Shown here piece after piece: positions 46,215 through 58,400 of a stretch of DNA of 64,000 nucleotides. How positions within the stretch are numbered: position 1 is the first letter of the stretch; every line of letters begins with the position of its first letter. Made by a program: the position numbers and the translations under genes. The stretch comes from Brachypodium distachyon (taxonomy: Eukaryota; Streptophyta; Magnoliopsida; Poales; Poaceae). The notes below the pieces were generated by a model. The model was given only the letters and a program-made list of their open reading frames with translations. It did not search any database and was not told where the DNA came from. The stretch spans positions 57,335,355-57,399,354 of the forward strand of contig NC_016131.3 in assembly GCF_000005505.3 (NCBI RefSeq), read 5' to 3'.

Positions 46215-46790
46215 TACCGTGACACTAAATCACACTTCGCGCCCAATTGAGGCCAGGGAGGCAGGGAGTGTTGCTGAAAACATGTCAATTGCTCCCAAAT
46301 GTTTCTACACATCTCAGCCCATGAAGATAAATTGACGAAAATATGAGGATAAACTGAGGCAATCAGATCTTGATACCTGCAGCAAACTTGCCTGATCTGG
46401 ATCCTCCATGGAAACCTCGGTCGCTCTGGAGAGAAGGCCGGGGCATCAGGAAGCTAGATGCGATGCGATGCGTCGCGTCTCCTGATCCCCTCCATGCCCG
46501 CTACCTTCCACAGCATAGCTTCTCCCCATCCCCCGATCTCGCTCGGCGCCGCCGCGGCTGGCGGAGGGAAGGCTCGTCAGCCCACCGGTTGTTTGGCTCG
46601 CCGCTGCCGTAAGATGCCCCTGCTCGAGGCGCCGCCACTCTCTCAAGGGAAAAGGAGCTCGCTTGTTTTGCTGTTGGAGAGTGAAAAAAAAGAAGACCCT
46701 AAAAGACGAGTATTTAAAGCATCAGCGATCGCGTAGCTAGGCGCTTTCAGAAATGGAAAGCGTAAACTGTTACTCTACGCCGATCACTCT
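46215..46790. repeat. dispersed repeat, copy B (paralogous to 32.46-33.02 kb)
   Basis: Begins just beyond the copia TSD. It carries the same ordered blocks as copy A: AATTGAGGCCAGGGAGG, GCAGCAAACTTG, GGATCCTCCATGGAAAC, CGGCGCCGCCGCGGCTGGCG, CCACCGGTTGTT and GGAAAGCGTAAACTG. No protein is recognisable. Confidence 0.6.
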
Positions 46791-48278
46791 TCGAACTCTT
46801 ACTTGGAAAAAACCCTAAAATACCGTAGACACATACAACCTCAAATATACACTATTTTCACGACGGCCATGAAGGACCGGAGTCGTAGGGTTATAAATTT
46901 TTGGTAAAGTCACCATTATTGACTCATTATAAGTGCCACGTTGCCTATCGCTAAAAAAGTAGTCCAAAAGTAATAAAGGCATACTGTATTTATGAGGTAT
47001 ACGTCAAATTTGGGTTTTGATCACCGTATGATATGGTACAACCACCTCAACAAGCACCAACTTTGCTCCCAAGATATCGCTCAGTTTGATTCGATATGCA
47101 ATTGTCCATTGTGTTCATGGAGATCATTGCGACGTTTGATTTGCTTTGAATTGATTTGTGGTTATAGATGGTGCTTTCATTTTCTTTGAATGATATTTCA
47201 CCTAGTGACCACTGACGATTTGGCTAGGAGTGTATGTGTTTCTCTAAAAATGGAATAGACACAACATGTCGTTGTCGGATTCGACATGAGGTTTTCATCC
47301 TAGACATGAAGCGGTGTTCAAATTACCATCACAACTATATGCCATCCATGACTTTGCTTAGAACTATCATGGTGTCTTCCTAAGCTAGCCACCCAAGGCC
47401 ACCATCCTCTCGAGCGCGCCCACTTGCCCAAGGTCTCAGGCCAAATCCGTGATCATCTACCTCACAAGACAAAACTACAATTTGTTGATGAAGTAAGGAA
47501 GGGCGACGTCACAAGGGGACACAGGGATATACCAACCCATGTTCACTCGTGGGCATGTACCCTGTTGCGTCCATAAAAAAAAAAGACACCAGGTCTCACC
47601 ATTGATCCTGACTCACTCATGTTTGTGCCTTCTGTCACAGTTGTGTTTGATGCGTATTCTTCTAATGTTTTCAAGAATCAACTTCCAACAGATTCTCAAA
47701 AGAGGAAAAAATCCAACACCAAAAAAAAAGACTTTTAGCTGAACAATCCAAGCATTACATGATGCTGACTTTATACGAAAGTTCCGAATGAAATGTTAGT
47801 AACACAGCGTTACTCTCTTGAGTAGTCACATAAAAGCATGCTGTGAACAAATTTCCAAGTTTCTTTTGAACTTGAAAATTTCGAACTTTGCTGGGTAAAG
47901 ACAACACCCACATCCATTTTTTTTCTCTTGAGATTGAGATGAAAAAACAACAGCCACTCCCCTGAAAAGAAGGCCTGAACACGAAGAACGAACAAGCCCA
48001 TGGGCCTTGGCCATGATGCATTTCGGAGAACTGGCACGTCTATTTCAGGCTTTACACATTTATACACTGCATGGTTTGCTGCTTCTCGTGGCGAGCCGGA
48101 CACCATTGTTATTCTTCGAGTCTTTTTTTTTTTACCAACCGAGTCTTCTTCTTGTTCTTGTGTGGGCGCTGTGATCGCTTTGCACTTTATTTCTTTTTGT
48201 AACATCCTACCTAACAATATATACTAAAAAAAGAAAAGAAAAGAAGTTGGCATGCATGTTGCAACACGTTGTATACTA
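46791..48278. other. intergenic DNA, no gene seen
   Basis: Short frames only. The minus-strand frame at 47810-48217 has no motif or splice context. Several short A- and T-runs are present. Confidence 0.4.
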
Positions 48279-48391
48279 CTGCCTTCTTTTCATAATTCTT
48301 GTCAAAATCTTACATGTATCTAGACACTTTTTAGAAATAAATACATGCATTTTTGAGCAAATTTGAGACAAGAATTATAGAGGTAACGTAG
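48279..48391. mobile_element. Stowaway MITE, 113 bp
   Basis: CTGCCTTCTTTTCATAATTC at the left pairs with the right end (ACAAGAATTATAGAGGTAAC...), with TA on each side (48277-48278 and 48392-48393). Its interior (CATAATTCTTGTCAAAATCT, GCAAATTTGAGACAAGAATT) is shared with the element at 50369. Confidence 0.75.
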
Positions 48392-48810
48392 TAGCATGGT
48401 GGTTATGTGCCATGGAGTACCCGGTACGTACTGCTAGCTGGCAACAAAAAACAAGTAAAGGAATGTTGCAAGTTGCAAAGTGCACTAGAGAAAACAAATC
48501 TTAGCTAGGATTTGTTATTCTACGTACCTTACAGCGGATTATATTATCATTAGAACATTTGTTAACTATAATTTGTTCTGTGTGGTAGTAGCTGCTACGT
48601 CTAGCTCGCATGAATGGCCCATGCATCCAGAAATTAAACAAACAATCTAATCTCGCGCCCTAATCAGAAGTGACAACTGATGTGCTGCGTTGATGGTTAC
48701 TCGTGTCCTACCGCCGGCATCTTTTTCAACTTTCTTTATCTGTTAAATATAAATACTAGCTGGCACATTCTTTATCTCGTCTTTTCTTTTTCTCAAAGGG
48801 AGATCTGTTA

Positions 48811-49068
48811 GGCCCGCTTGGATTGCCGTTTTCAAGCCCGATACATGTGTAACTTACAGCCCGGCAAAATAATTCGCTCCCGACAAAAACGTCTGATCGG
48901 ATGGCCATATCGGGATGGGAAGTTTCCGTCGTTTCGTCGAATCCGAGCGTAAAATAAACTGCGCGTCGGGACCTCCTTTTTTCTCTCCGGGAGTTTAGTT
49001 GGTGTCCAGATTTTTCCACTCGTAAACGTTTTCGGGTGGAAAGTTTTATCAAACTTCCAAGCAGGGCC
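48811..49068. mobile_element. Harbinger/Tourist-type MITE, 258 bp
   Basis: The left end GGCCCGCTTGGATTGCCGTT pairs with GGCCCTGCTTGGAAGTTTGA read from the right. TTA flanks both sides (48808-48810 and 49069-49071). Confidence 0.8.
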
Positions 49069-49292
49069 TTATGACTAGATCTTTCCGACTACCCCCCACA
49101 TTTTCCTTTCTTTAAATTGGCATCATCTTTATCTTTGTTCTACACTCTTTTTTTCACCTTTTGCACACAGGTGCAGACATTTTGGGCTGACCATCATTCA
49201 CGGGTTATGATTCTTGCACTTGAAATAATCATTACGAGCTAGTAGGATGATGGCGGATCTATGAAAACAATTGAGAAGAGACATGACCGTGA

Positions 49293-49545
49293 GGGGCTCA
49301 TTCGGTTTGTAGGATTTTTTACAAGATTTTAACCCTTAGGAATTTTTTCTATGTGTATTATTCATTTCACAGGAATTGAGATGATAGATTTCTAAGGATT
49401 GAGCCCAAGTTCACCCAATTCCATATTCCAAAGGATTCTGCACATCAGGTGAGATCTGATGTAAAATTCTGAAGGATTGAATTGCTCATGACATCTCAAT
49501 TCTCTACTTTTCTTGTTCCTATGATTTTCACAATCCCGTAAAGAA
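49293..49545. mobile_element. probable Tourist-like MITE, right end eroded
   Basis: GGGGCTCATTCGGTTTGTAG followed by GGATTTT...CAGGATTTT-type repeats and a CCTATGATTTTCACAATCC block resembles a common grass element whose terminal repeat reads GGGCCTGTTTGG. The right terminal repeat is not found, so the end is approximate. Confidence 0.4.
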
Positions 49546-50206
49546 AAGATATTTATGATATAAATTTGGCTAGTGGGGTTGCAACAGAAATTTGAGCGGG
49601 GACAATGGCTCGCTTTTGCCTCCATAGTCTCTTTATTTACGCTCAAGTTTAATTAGTCTACAAAACAAAATAAAGATCAACTCAACCGATCATCAGTAGT
49701 ACCAGTGCACAAGGAATATTCCCTTAAATCAATACTGGCAGAGGCGTTGCACGATTGGATTGGATATCAGATGCTCGATCAAACATCATCAAAAGGGTAA
49801 CCAACAAAGAAAAACAGGACTACTCCTTGATTATTTATGTTCCAAAAGAAGAAACGTCGTTATCTTCCCTAATCCGACGATTGGACATGCGCATATATGA
49901 CACTTGTACGTGTCGGCGGTGTTTCCCACGGATTATTTTTCACTTGGGAGTGGAATATCTTCGGATGGATGGACGGATGGTTGTTAGTTTGAGAGCGTGA
50001 TCCGGTGGTGGACGGCACGTCGCTAACTCCATCCATCGCTTCCAAAGCTGGGTCACGTGGTACCTGCCATATACCATAACGTCGTGTGGTTAACAAAACT
50101 TTGATCGCTCCTCTGGACGTGTGAGTGAGCAGTGAGTGGAACGACACAACAACACCCTACAAAAACATATCCATAAGAAAGTTATGCTCTACGGTATACT
50201 GCGTAT

Positions 50207-50263
50207 ACTCCCTCCGATCTCATAAATTCATGCCGTTGTTTCGGTTCAAATGATCAAAGGGAG
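50207..50263. mobile_element. truncated Stowaway MITE, 57 bp
   Basis: CTCCCTCCGATCTCATAAAT at the left and ATCAAAGGGAG at the right, with TA on both sides (50205-50206 and 50264-50265). Much of the interior is missing. Confidence 0.65.
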
Positions 50264-50368
50264 TAATTAACCTGTGGCGTTTTAAGAAACGATTGATTTT
50301 CTGAAAATTCCATAGCGCGCGTGCCCATGATCGATGGATTGACCAATCCACTTATCCACGTACGCATA

Positions 50369-50488
50369 CGCTCCCTCCGTTTCCATAATTCTTGTCGAAA
50401 TATTACATGTATGTGTATATATGACGTTTCTTAAAAATATATACATCCACTTTGGCAGATTTGAGACAAGAATTATGGAACGGAGGAG
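50369..50488. mobile_element. Stowaway MITE, about 120 bp
   Basis: CTCCCTCCGTTTCCATAATT pairs with the inverse of AATTATGGAACGGAGGAG. TA lies at or within two bases of each end. Same family as 48279-48391 and better preserved. Confidence 0.85.
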
Positions 50489-50489
50489 T

Positions 50490-52418
50490 ACGACTAGTAT
50501 GTACGAGAGTCCCGGATATGCAATGTTGGCGCCGGTTGTTGTACCTAGAAAATACACGAGACTAGCTCCAGCTGTACGCATGACAACGTAGGGGACAGTT
50601 GTCCTCAAGCGACCAGTAGTCAGTAAAGGAGGAGGTGCCGGCTACGATTATAGTACAGACTGTATATATACTCGGTATGTGCATTGACTATACACATGAT
50701 CAGACGCTTGTACAGACTGTACGTAGAACAGAACGGACGGAGCCACCCACAGCCTCTTGTCCTACTGATCCTCCCAGCATCGCACATACACGCCGCCAGC
50801 CCGCCAGCTAGCTAGCTCACTGCCAGGGTGGGGCATGCTCCCTCAGGAGCGGAAGAGCACCCAAAACAAACCCGGCCGGTGACGTCACCTGACAGCGCGC
50901 GCTCACCTCTCAAATTAGTTTCGGGGTAACCCAAACCCAGGGGTTATGGTTAGTTAAGCTGTAGCTATAACATTAACCGGAGATTACTCTCACGACACCC
51001 ACACAGGTTATGGCCCCTCAGGTGGACTGGACCCCATGCCGGCGTGCGTCGGCGCCGGGTCCACTTGGCAGACACCACACTCTCGGAGCCCGTCCTCCAC
51101 GATTTTCTGAAAATCCAGGGCTCATTCGCGAAAACGAGCAGGTTTTCGAAACTCGAAAGTGGGGCGCGCGGGACCGACTGACCGGGAGTTTTTTTCGCGT
51201 TTATGCATTCAGGCCCCTGGAAATATTTGTAATCACTCTTCGCCTCACTGCGCTAGCTCGCTTAGTCGCTTTTACGGCTTTACGCCCCTTTGGATACTCT
51301 ACTCCTCTTCCGGTCTTCCCTGCTACTGTACTGCTGTGCTAGTGAGCTGCGCGTTTCCGTTTCGGCGTTTCCCCCTCTCGTGGCGCTTGCTCTCCCTTCC
51401 GGCTTCCGCTCCCTCAGCCGCCTCCTCGTCTTCGTCTCCCCACGGCCGTCCGCGCCCGTGGCTGGCCGCATTGGTTTGCAAGCGGGGGACCGGGCTCGGG
51501 GGTCCGGCAGCGACAAGGGGAGGTGAGCGCGCGAGAGACCCCCCGCTGCTCGCGTTTTTCAGTTTCGGGTGATTTTTTTTTTCTTCTGGGGAATTTCTAG
51601 GTGTTCCCTTTGGGGTTTGGGTTTTGACGGACTACCGGGCCACATTTCCGAGTGACCAGGGGCCTCCCGGCGATGATTACTGCTATCCAAGCGCTTCGTC
51701 TCAATCGGGGGACTCGCGGTGGCGATGCCGGCGGGTGTTCCCCGTCGAGTTCTTGCCTGAAGAAGTGATGTTTTGTGCGCATTTACCGCCCGCTAGGGTT
51801 TTAGGATCATTTCCGCCAAAAAAATAATAATCAGGTCGTTCGAGTCTTTTTTGTTTTTGCGAGTTGCGATGATTGTTTCGCGATCGAGTTCGCTTGTCAT
51901 TTCGACTAATCTCGGGCCAAGTTTTGGGTTTTTTTTAGTTTTGAGATGAATTCCGACCGACGCTTATGACAGCGGCTGCTTAATGGTTGTTTATTTTTTG
52001 ACAGGGCAGCTGCTTAATTTTTTTTTAAATGTTCCGCATGTTTTTATCGTACGGGGCGATTGCTAGCGACGTCGTGCTTGCACGGTTCCGTCTGGTTGGT
52101 ACTACTAGTACAACAAGCTCGCGTCATAGCATTCGTCATTTCTTTCTGTTGAGGACGCGTTGACGAGTTCTGGTACCCATTTTCAAATTCTAAATTGCTA
52201 GTTCAGGTCCCGTATGAAGCGGGGGAATTAATGGGAATCTGCGAATTTTCTCCATCGAATTGTTAAGCAATTTTTCCTGACCCAATCACGCTAATTTGGT
52301 GTACCGTGTCTCTGGCAATACAGGTCACTTATGTGTTCAGTTGTCGTCAAGAGGTTGTTGGCTTGATTGGAGCGCCCTGGGGGTGAACCTGGCTTGAGGC
52401 TTCTTGTGTTTGTCGGGA
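50490..52418 (+). promoter_or_regulatory. AIR9 promoter and 5' leader, with a probable leader intron
   Basis: About 51010-51530 is GC-rich and pyrimidine-rich like a grass promoter and first exon. A good donor (GGGGAG|GTGAGC at 51523) and an acceptor (AATACAG at 52323) would define an 801-base leader intron, as is common in constitutively expressed grass genes. The leader then continues 95 bases to the ATG. This is inferred from splice signals; the transcription start is not determined. Confidence 0.5.
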
Positions 52419-55400
52419 ATGGAAGCTCCGCCGGAGGTTGCTAAGCCGGCCGGTGCTAAACTGGTGAAGCCCCGAGCATCTGGACCCAATGGCAAGCCTG
52501 TGTTGGGGACTGGTTTGTCAGTCAAGAAGCGGGCTGATGGTGTTACCTCGGCCGAGGTGAATGTGTCCCGGCCTTCGTCGATGAAGCCTACCTCGTCTGT
52601 GAATGCTGGTTCAGTGCAGAGAAGGAGCAGCACTGGAACCGCTGGTAAGCAACAGGAGAATGGGAGCTCACTTGTTGCTAAGAAAGCCAGTCCTTTGCTG
52701 TCGGATGGGTTGAAGAAGAGTAGGCCGGTGTCAGCCCAAACTGTTAGCTCCAGACCCTCACTGGAAAAGAGAACATCTTTGTCGTCTGAGAGGACCAAGG
52801 TTGATCCTGTGAAGAAGCCTGCTGTTAAGGCGTCACCAACTTCTACACTGAAGAAGGTCCCATCCCTGACAGAGAGCTCCAATGGTGGCAGTTCCAGTGC
52901 CAGTTCCAGGAGAATGGCCTCAAATGCTTCTCTGGACTCACCACGGTCATCTTCAGTGACAAGCAGTGTCACAAAGAAAATGGGTTCTCGGACATCATTG
53001 GCAGACAAGGGTTCTTCCGTGTCGAGTCGGAGGAAGAGCTCGACTGCTGATAGTCGTGATTCCCGGTTTATAATGCTGCCACAGGTGGAACTGAAGGCTA
53101 GTGATGACGTGGTTAGTGTCGTTCTTCTGCATTTTGTATGAATAATCAATCATGTGGTTATTTTCTTCCATCCAACGTATTTTTCTGCTGCTGCAGAGAC
53201 TGGATTCAAGAGGTCATAGGGTTCGAAGTTTGAGACAGTTGAGATTAACACCTAAACTCGAGGTAAGTGCATCCAGCCTCTCCTTCTCTTCTGTTTTCTA
53301 GTACAGAAAATTCACTGCTTTCTTTGCTTTTGAATAACTAGAGAGAAACAAGTTTGTTAGTTTGTATGCTAGTTGCCAGACCTAGGAATTGTGCAAAGAT
53401 ATATACAGCCAGCATAGCTTATGAAATGGAAGGAGTGGGATAGAATGGCTGCTAATTATATTTCTTGTTTTTAGTTTGTTTATCTTCGGGACAATCTGTT
53501 ATCAAGTTTGGAGGGCATTGAGATGCTCAGCGGGGTGAAGGTATCCACTTGTTCTTGTTTGCTTATGTCCTACACTCTTGGGAGCTTCTTTTCATTTTGA
53601 GAAACTTCCTGCTGTGCTTCCACCATGTACAGTATCTCTGTTGATTGCTTGCTGATTCTGGTTTCGCTATCCTATATGCTTCATAATATTTCCAGGTTCT
53701 TGATTTGAGCTTTAATGACTTTAAGCTCCCTGGGTTTGAGCCTCTTGGGAATTGCAAAGTTCTCCAGGTTTGTGCTTCCCCCAATCATATTGATTGAACT
53801 CATAGAAGGCTCATGTGCACTAATTTTTATTTGTGCTGAACTATGTAGCAACTTTATCTTGCTGGAAATCAAATAACTTCACTTGCTAGCCTGCCAGCAT
53901 TTCCTAACTTGGAGGTATGATAATGTTGCCAACTTAGTCTTAGCAGTCGTCCCTTTACTTATTTCGACAGAGCTAATCTCAGTCTCCTACCTCTCTTGCT
54001 GCACCAGTTCCTTTCTGTTGCTCAAAATAGGTTAAAGTCACTCTGTATGGCCAGTCAGCCTCGACTTCAAGTGAGCATGCTGATTTTGTTTGACCTAAAA
54101 ATAATCAAATTGTCTAGTTAGGTTTTAACTGACTTTGTTTTTATATAGGTGTTAGCAGCCAGCAGAAATAAAATATCAACTCTGAAGGGATTTCCACATT
54201 TGCCTTCTCTGGAGGTAGGTCTTCTGCAGTTTTAGTTACAAGTTATTTTAAATTGCTTATTTCGTTATTGAGCTAGGCTTTTTCTCCAAGTATCCCTGAA
54301 CCTTAAGGCTCTTAGTCCTGTTGCTCAGTAGTGTATTGCTAGCTTTTGTATTTTCTCGGAAAACAGTTCATATATTAGGTAATTCACTAATGGGGATTGA
54401 TAAGTGGTAACAACCATGGTATTCTTCAGTCTTGATGTTATTGATAACTTATATACACACATCACTGTTGATGATGATATGATGTTAAGGCAAACACTTG
54501 GAATCCTAATTTTCTGTATAACAAATATTCATATATATGAAATCACTCAAGACTATTGATGCATGAGGATTTAGCATAGTTTGCTCACTGGTGGCTATAT
54601 GTCTTCAGAATTTACGCGTGGAGGAGAATCCACTTCTTGAGATGCCACACTTGGAAGCTGCTTCCATTCTGCTTGTAGGCCCTACTTTGAAAAAATTCAA
54701 CGACCGAGGTATGCCCAAACATGAATTTCACTGTCTTGTGTATTTTTTTTTAATTGCTGAATCTGTAGCAAGGAATGTCTCATTATTATTTTTACTCTCA
54801 ATGAAAAAGAAGCTAATGCTTTTTGCTTAAGATATTTCCAGATAGACCACCTTCCTTTATCTTTTTTCTTCAGAATTGTCCAATGTAATTAGCGTTTTTC
54901 CTCAAAAGTTGAGAGTTGAGGAAGCTCAATGTAAATGGTTCACACCAGCATGTATAGCAGGAATATGACTGTTAGTTGTGATCTCTTCTGCTTATAAATT
55001 GATTAATCATCTGGAGTGATGGATTAGTCTGGTTGGATAATTACAGACTATATTGTTTGGTGCAACCAGAACGTTTCAGCTGATTACATTGAGATCTGCA
55101 TATACCTAAAGCGTGAATTTGATGCAGATCTGAACCCCACTGAGTCCGAAGTCGCGAAGCAATATCCTGCTTATACAGCTATTTGCATTCGTGATGGTTG
55201 GGAATTTTGCTCCCCTGAACTTGCCGCTGGTATGGTTTTGCTGCCAAGGAAGTTTGCTTGTTGACTTCTTTGTCGTTCTCAACACATTATTGATGTTAGT
55301 AGATGTTTGCTTCTGTATAATCAGTATTATTTTTAAAAAAGAACTTGGTTAGACGTACGGGCTTTATGTTAGTGCAGTAATGCCAAAGGATTGTGTGGCG

Positions 55401-58400
55401 GACAGTCTTTAACTGGTCATTGCTTCTCAAGGCATATAGATAGTGAAACATGGTTTTGTGAACTAATACGGGTTTCATGTTCTTTTAGTTCTTTTTTGTT
55501 CTCATGGATTAAAACATAGTTTAAAGTGGCTACATGAACTGAATTGAAGTTATATGCTATATATTTTTTACCTGGTTCTTGAGTATCCTTGATAGTTCTA
55601 AGTGCACATTATTTTGCTTCAATTGCCTGGACAGATTCAACATTTTCCTTCCTGCTTGACCAATGGAAGAATAAGTTGCCTCAAGATTGCATGGTCAAGA
55701 CAGCTTATGTTGATCATCCATTTGAAGAAGATCCCTGCCATTGCCACTTTAACTTCATAAATCTAAGTAGCGAAGACAAACTAGTCCTCAAATACCAATG
55801 GTTTCTAGGTGGCAAGACACCAACAGGTTTTGTTCCTATTTCTGAGGAATTAAGTGAGGTACAAATATTACTCCTGAAGTTATTTGCATTGGAAATAAAA
55901 TAACTGTACTTTTAGATCTTTTGTGTAGTTTGTACAGTCATCCATGTGTCTTCTGTGTGTCCCAAGTCCCCACTCTAGCGATTTTGCTCAACATTACCAA
56001 CATTGATTGATAGGCCTTAAGAACACAGAAACAACGTTGATATTTGGGAGTGCACACTAAGATGGTCAAAGTAATTGACCCCAGCAGTACACGCACTTTC
56101 GTCCTTTTTTTCCTTGTTCATCAAAATTATCTAAATTACCGAGAAATCTCCATTATATGTGAGGTTTACAAGAAATTTAGACCACAAACTTGCATCATAC
56201 AAAATTAAGACCACGTTAATGGCTTGATGAAATCTCCTGCCTCCAGTGTGCATGTTATCTCTTGCAAATTTCATTTTATTTTATCATACACTTCTACCTT
56301 ATCTCGCTGCTATTATATTTTGCAAGTTCCAAGTACCTACTGGTTTTACATAGTTGATAGTTCTATCAGTTTTTCCATGGCACTATCCTTTTGCAAGTCC
56401 TAAACTTCTGCTATTTGTATACCTAAGGTGTACTGGCCAAAGCGTGAGGATGTTGGAAGATGTTTGAAAGTTGAATGCACTCCGGTACTGAATGATGCTG
56501 AATTCCCGCCCATTTTTGCTGTATCCTTACCTGTTTGTCCAGGTATGTCGAATAATTCACTGTATGCCTACAATATTTCTAGTAGTTCTGTGATAGAGAC
56601 CAATTTCGCATACAGTAGGTTAGATAAAACGTAAAATCTTAATGTGGAGCCCTTTCAGTAAAACTTCTCAGAACTTTATTTTGCTTTCCCATGAGATTTC
56701 TAGCTTCTTTATTTCTAATGAAAACAGATTTAGTTTTTTCAAATGCTAGTTATGCATAAGGAGTGACCTTAAGCAGCCATTATTTTGGCATACTAGACAA
56801 GATCCAAACCATGCATTATCCAGTAACACAATGTTGTTAAACTAGTGTGCTGACCTACTGTAAAGTGGCACCAAACTATATAGTGGTTTCCTCAATCAGT
56901 TTTTGTTTACCAGGGACTGGATGTCCAAAGATCATCAATCTAATAGTTGATGGTGAGCTAGTAGAAGGAAATGTACTCAAGGGTGTTCCTGAAATTGCAT
57001 GGTGTGGTGGGAGACCAGGGAAAGGTGTTGCAAGGTTCGTTTATCTCTTTGCCTTCTAACTCCTGTGATCTATTGTTGCTCAAATGAACATTCCATCAAA
57101 TGTGTTTTTCTTTTCTTTTTTAGTTTTTCCTCTCCAAGGAATGCCGTTGACTCATTGAACCTCGTTTTGTGTCTAGCTGGTTGAGACGAACATGGAATGG
57201 CAACGCTGCTTTAATAGATGGAGCCGAGGGGATGGAATATCAGCTAACTATAGATGATATCGGTTCAAGTTTGGTATTTATGTACACCCCTGTTACAGAA
57301 GAAGGCAGTAAGGGGGAGCCACAATGTGCAATGACAGATTTTGTAAAGGCTGGTAAATTCCTTATCTCTCGAGTCCTCTCGGGTCCCTCTGTTCCTTACT
57401 CTTTTGCTAGTTAATTTTGGCAGTTCCATTTTTCTGTTGAACTTAACATGTGCAAAGCATGTTCGTTTGGGTTAATATTTGAAAGCTTCTGTTCCTATCA
57501 GTCTGTTAATGAGTAGCAATACTGTTTATCCAAATTATTTGCAAGTTATAGTTTTTAGAAAATGGAAGTTTTATTGCCCCCCGGCCTCTGCATCCATGAT
57601 GCATATAGCCTAAAGTCTTACATTATTCCCAACAACCCCAAATTTTACAAAATATATATGCTGGAGTTTCTATGGACATAAGATACAGGTAATCTGGTCT
57701 ACTGTTTTTTCAATTCACGTATATATGCTCTTTCCAGTTGAAAAACAACTGATGACTGTTCATCTGCTTATAGTCCTTTTAAAAAACTCTTCTTATTGTC
57801 ATTTAACCTTTATACATAAATTTGTTCAACCCTGCTAATTAAATTTTAGTCATGTTGATATCAGTGTTAAGTTCCAGAAATATGTTCACACTTCATGTGG
57901 TATTGTGGTCTATTTGTAACGTCTTGGTCCTAGTTTTATTTTTAAATTCATAAATGTTTGTGTATGGCATTATTTCAGGCACACCATCAGTCAGCAATGT
58001 ACATGTTGTGGGAGATGTTGTTGAAGACAACACAATCAAAGGAAATGGAAAATACTTTGGTGGCAAAGAGGGACTGAGCAAATTCCAATGGTTTAGAGAG
58101 AAGGAAAATGGGTATGCGGCATGTTTGTGCCTTCTTTGAGTATATTGAATAAAATTATAGACTATCGGTTAGACTTTCATTACTAGCCAAGCATTGTAGT
58201 TATTAAAAGTTTAAAACCATTGCCAATCCAAAATACAGGACTATCTGATGCATGCTGCTGAAAGTATGCATTTACACACCTCTTTAGTCTTGACCACTTG
58301 TTCTGATTAGTGATTACACAGCGAAGTTTTTCCTGCATACCGTTGTCAGTGGCATAGACCAACTCCCTAGCTAACAGCCTAACACTGAGATCAAGTAATT

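Noticed and set aside
46370..46736. Plus-strand frames of 80-92 codons as a conserved gene shared with 32.7-33.0 kb
   Set aside because: The paralogous copy does not keep the frame, so the similarity is at DNA level and typical of a repeat.
52337..53149. 270-codon minus-strand frame
   Set aside because: It is the antisense of AIR9 exon 1, whose Ser/Lys-rich codon usage leaves the opposite strand open.
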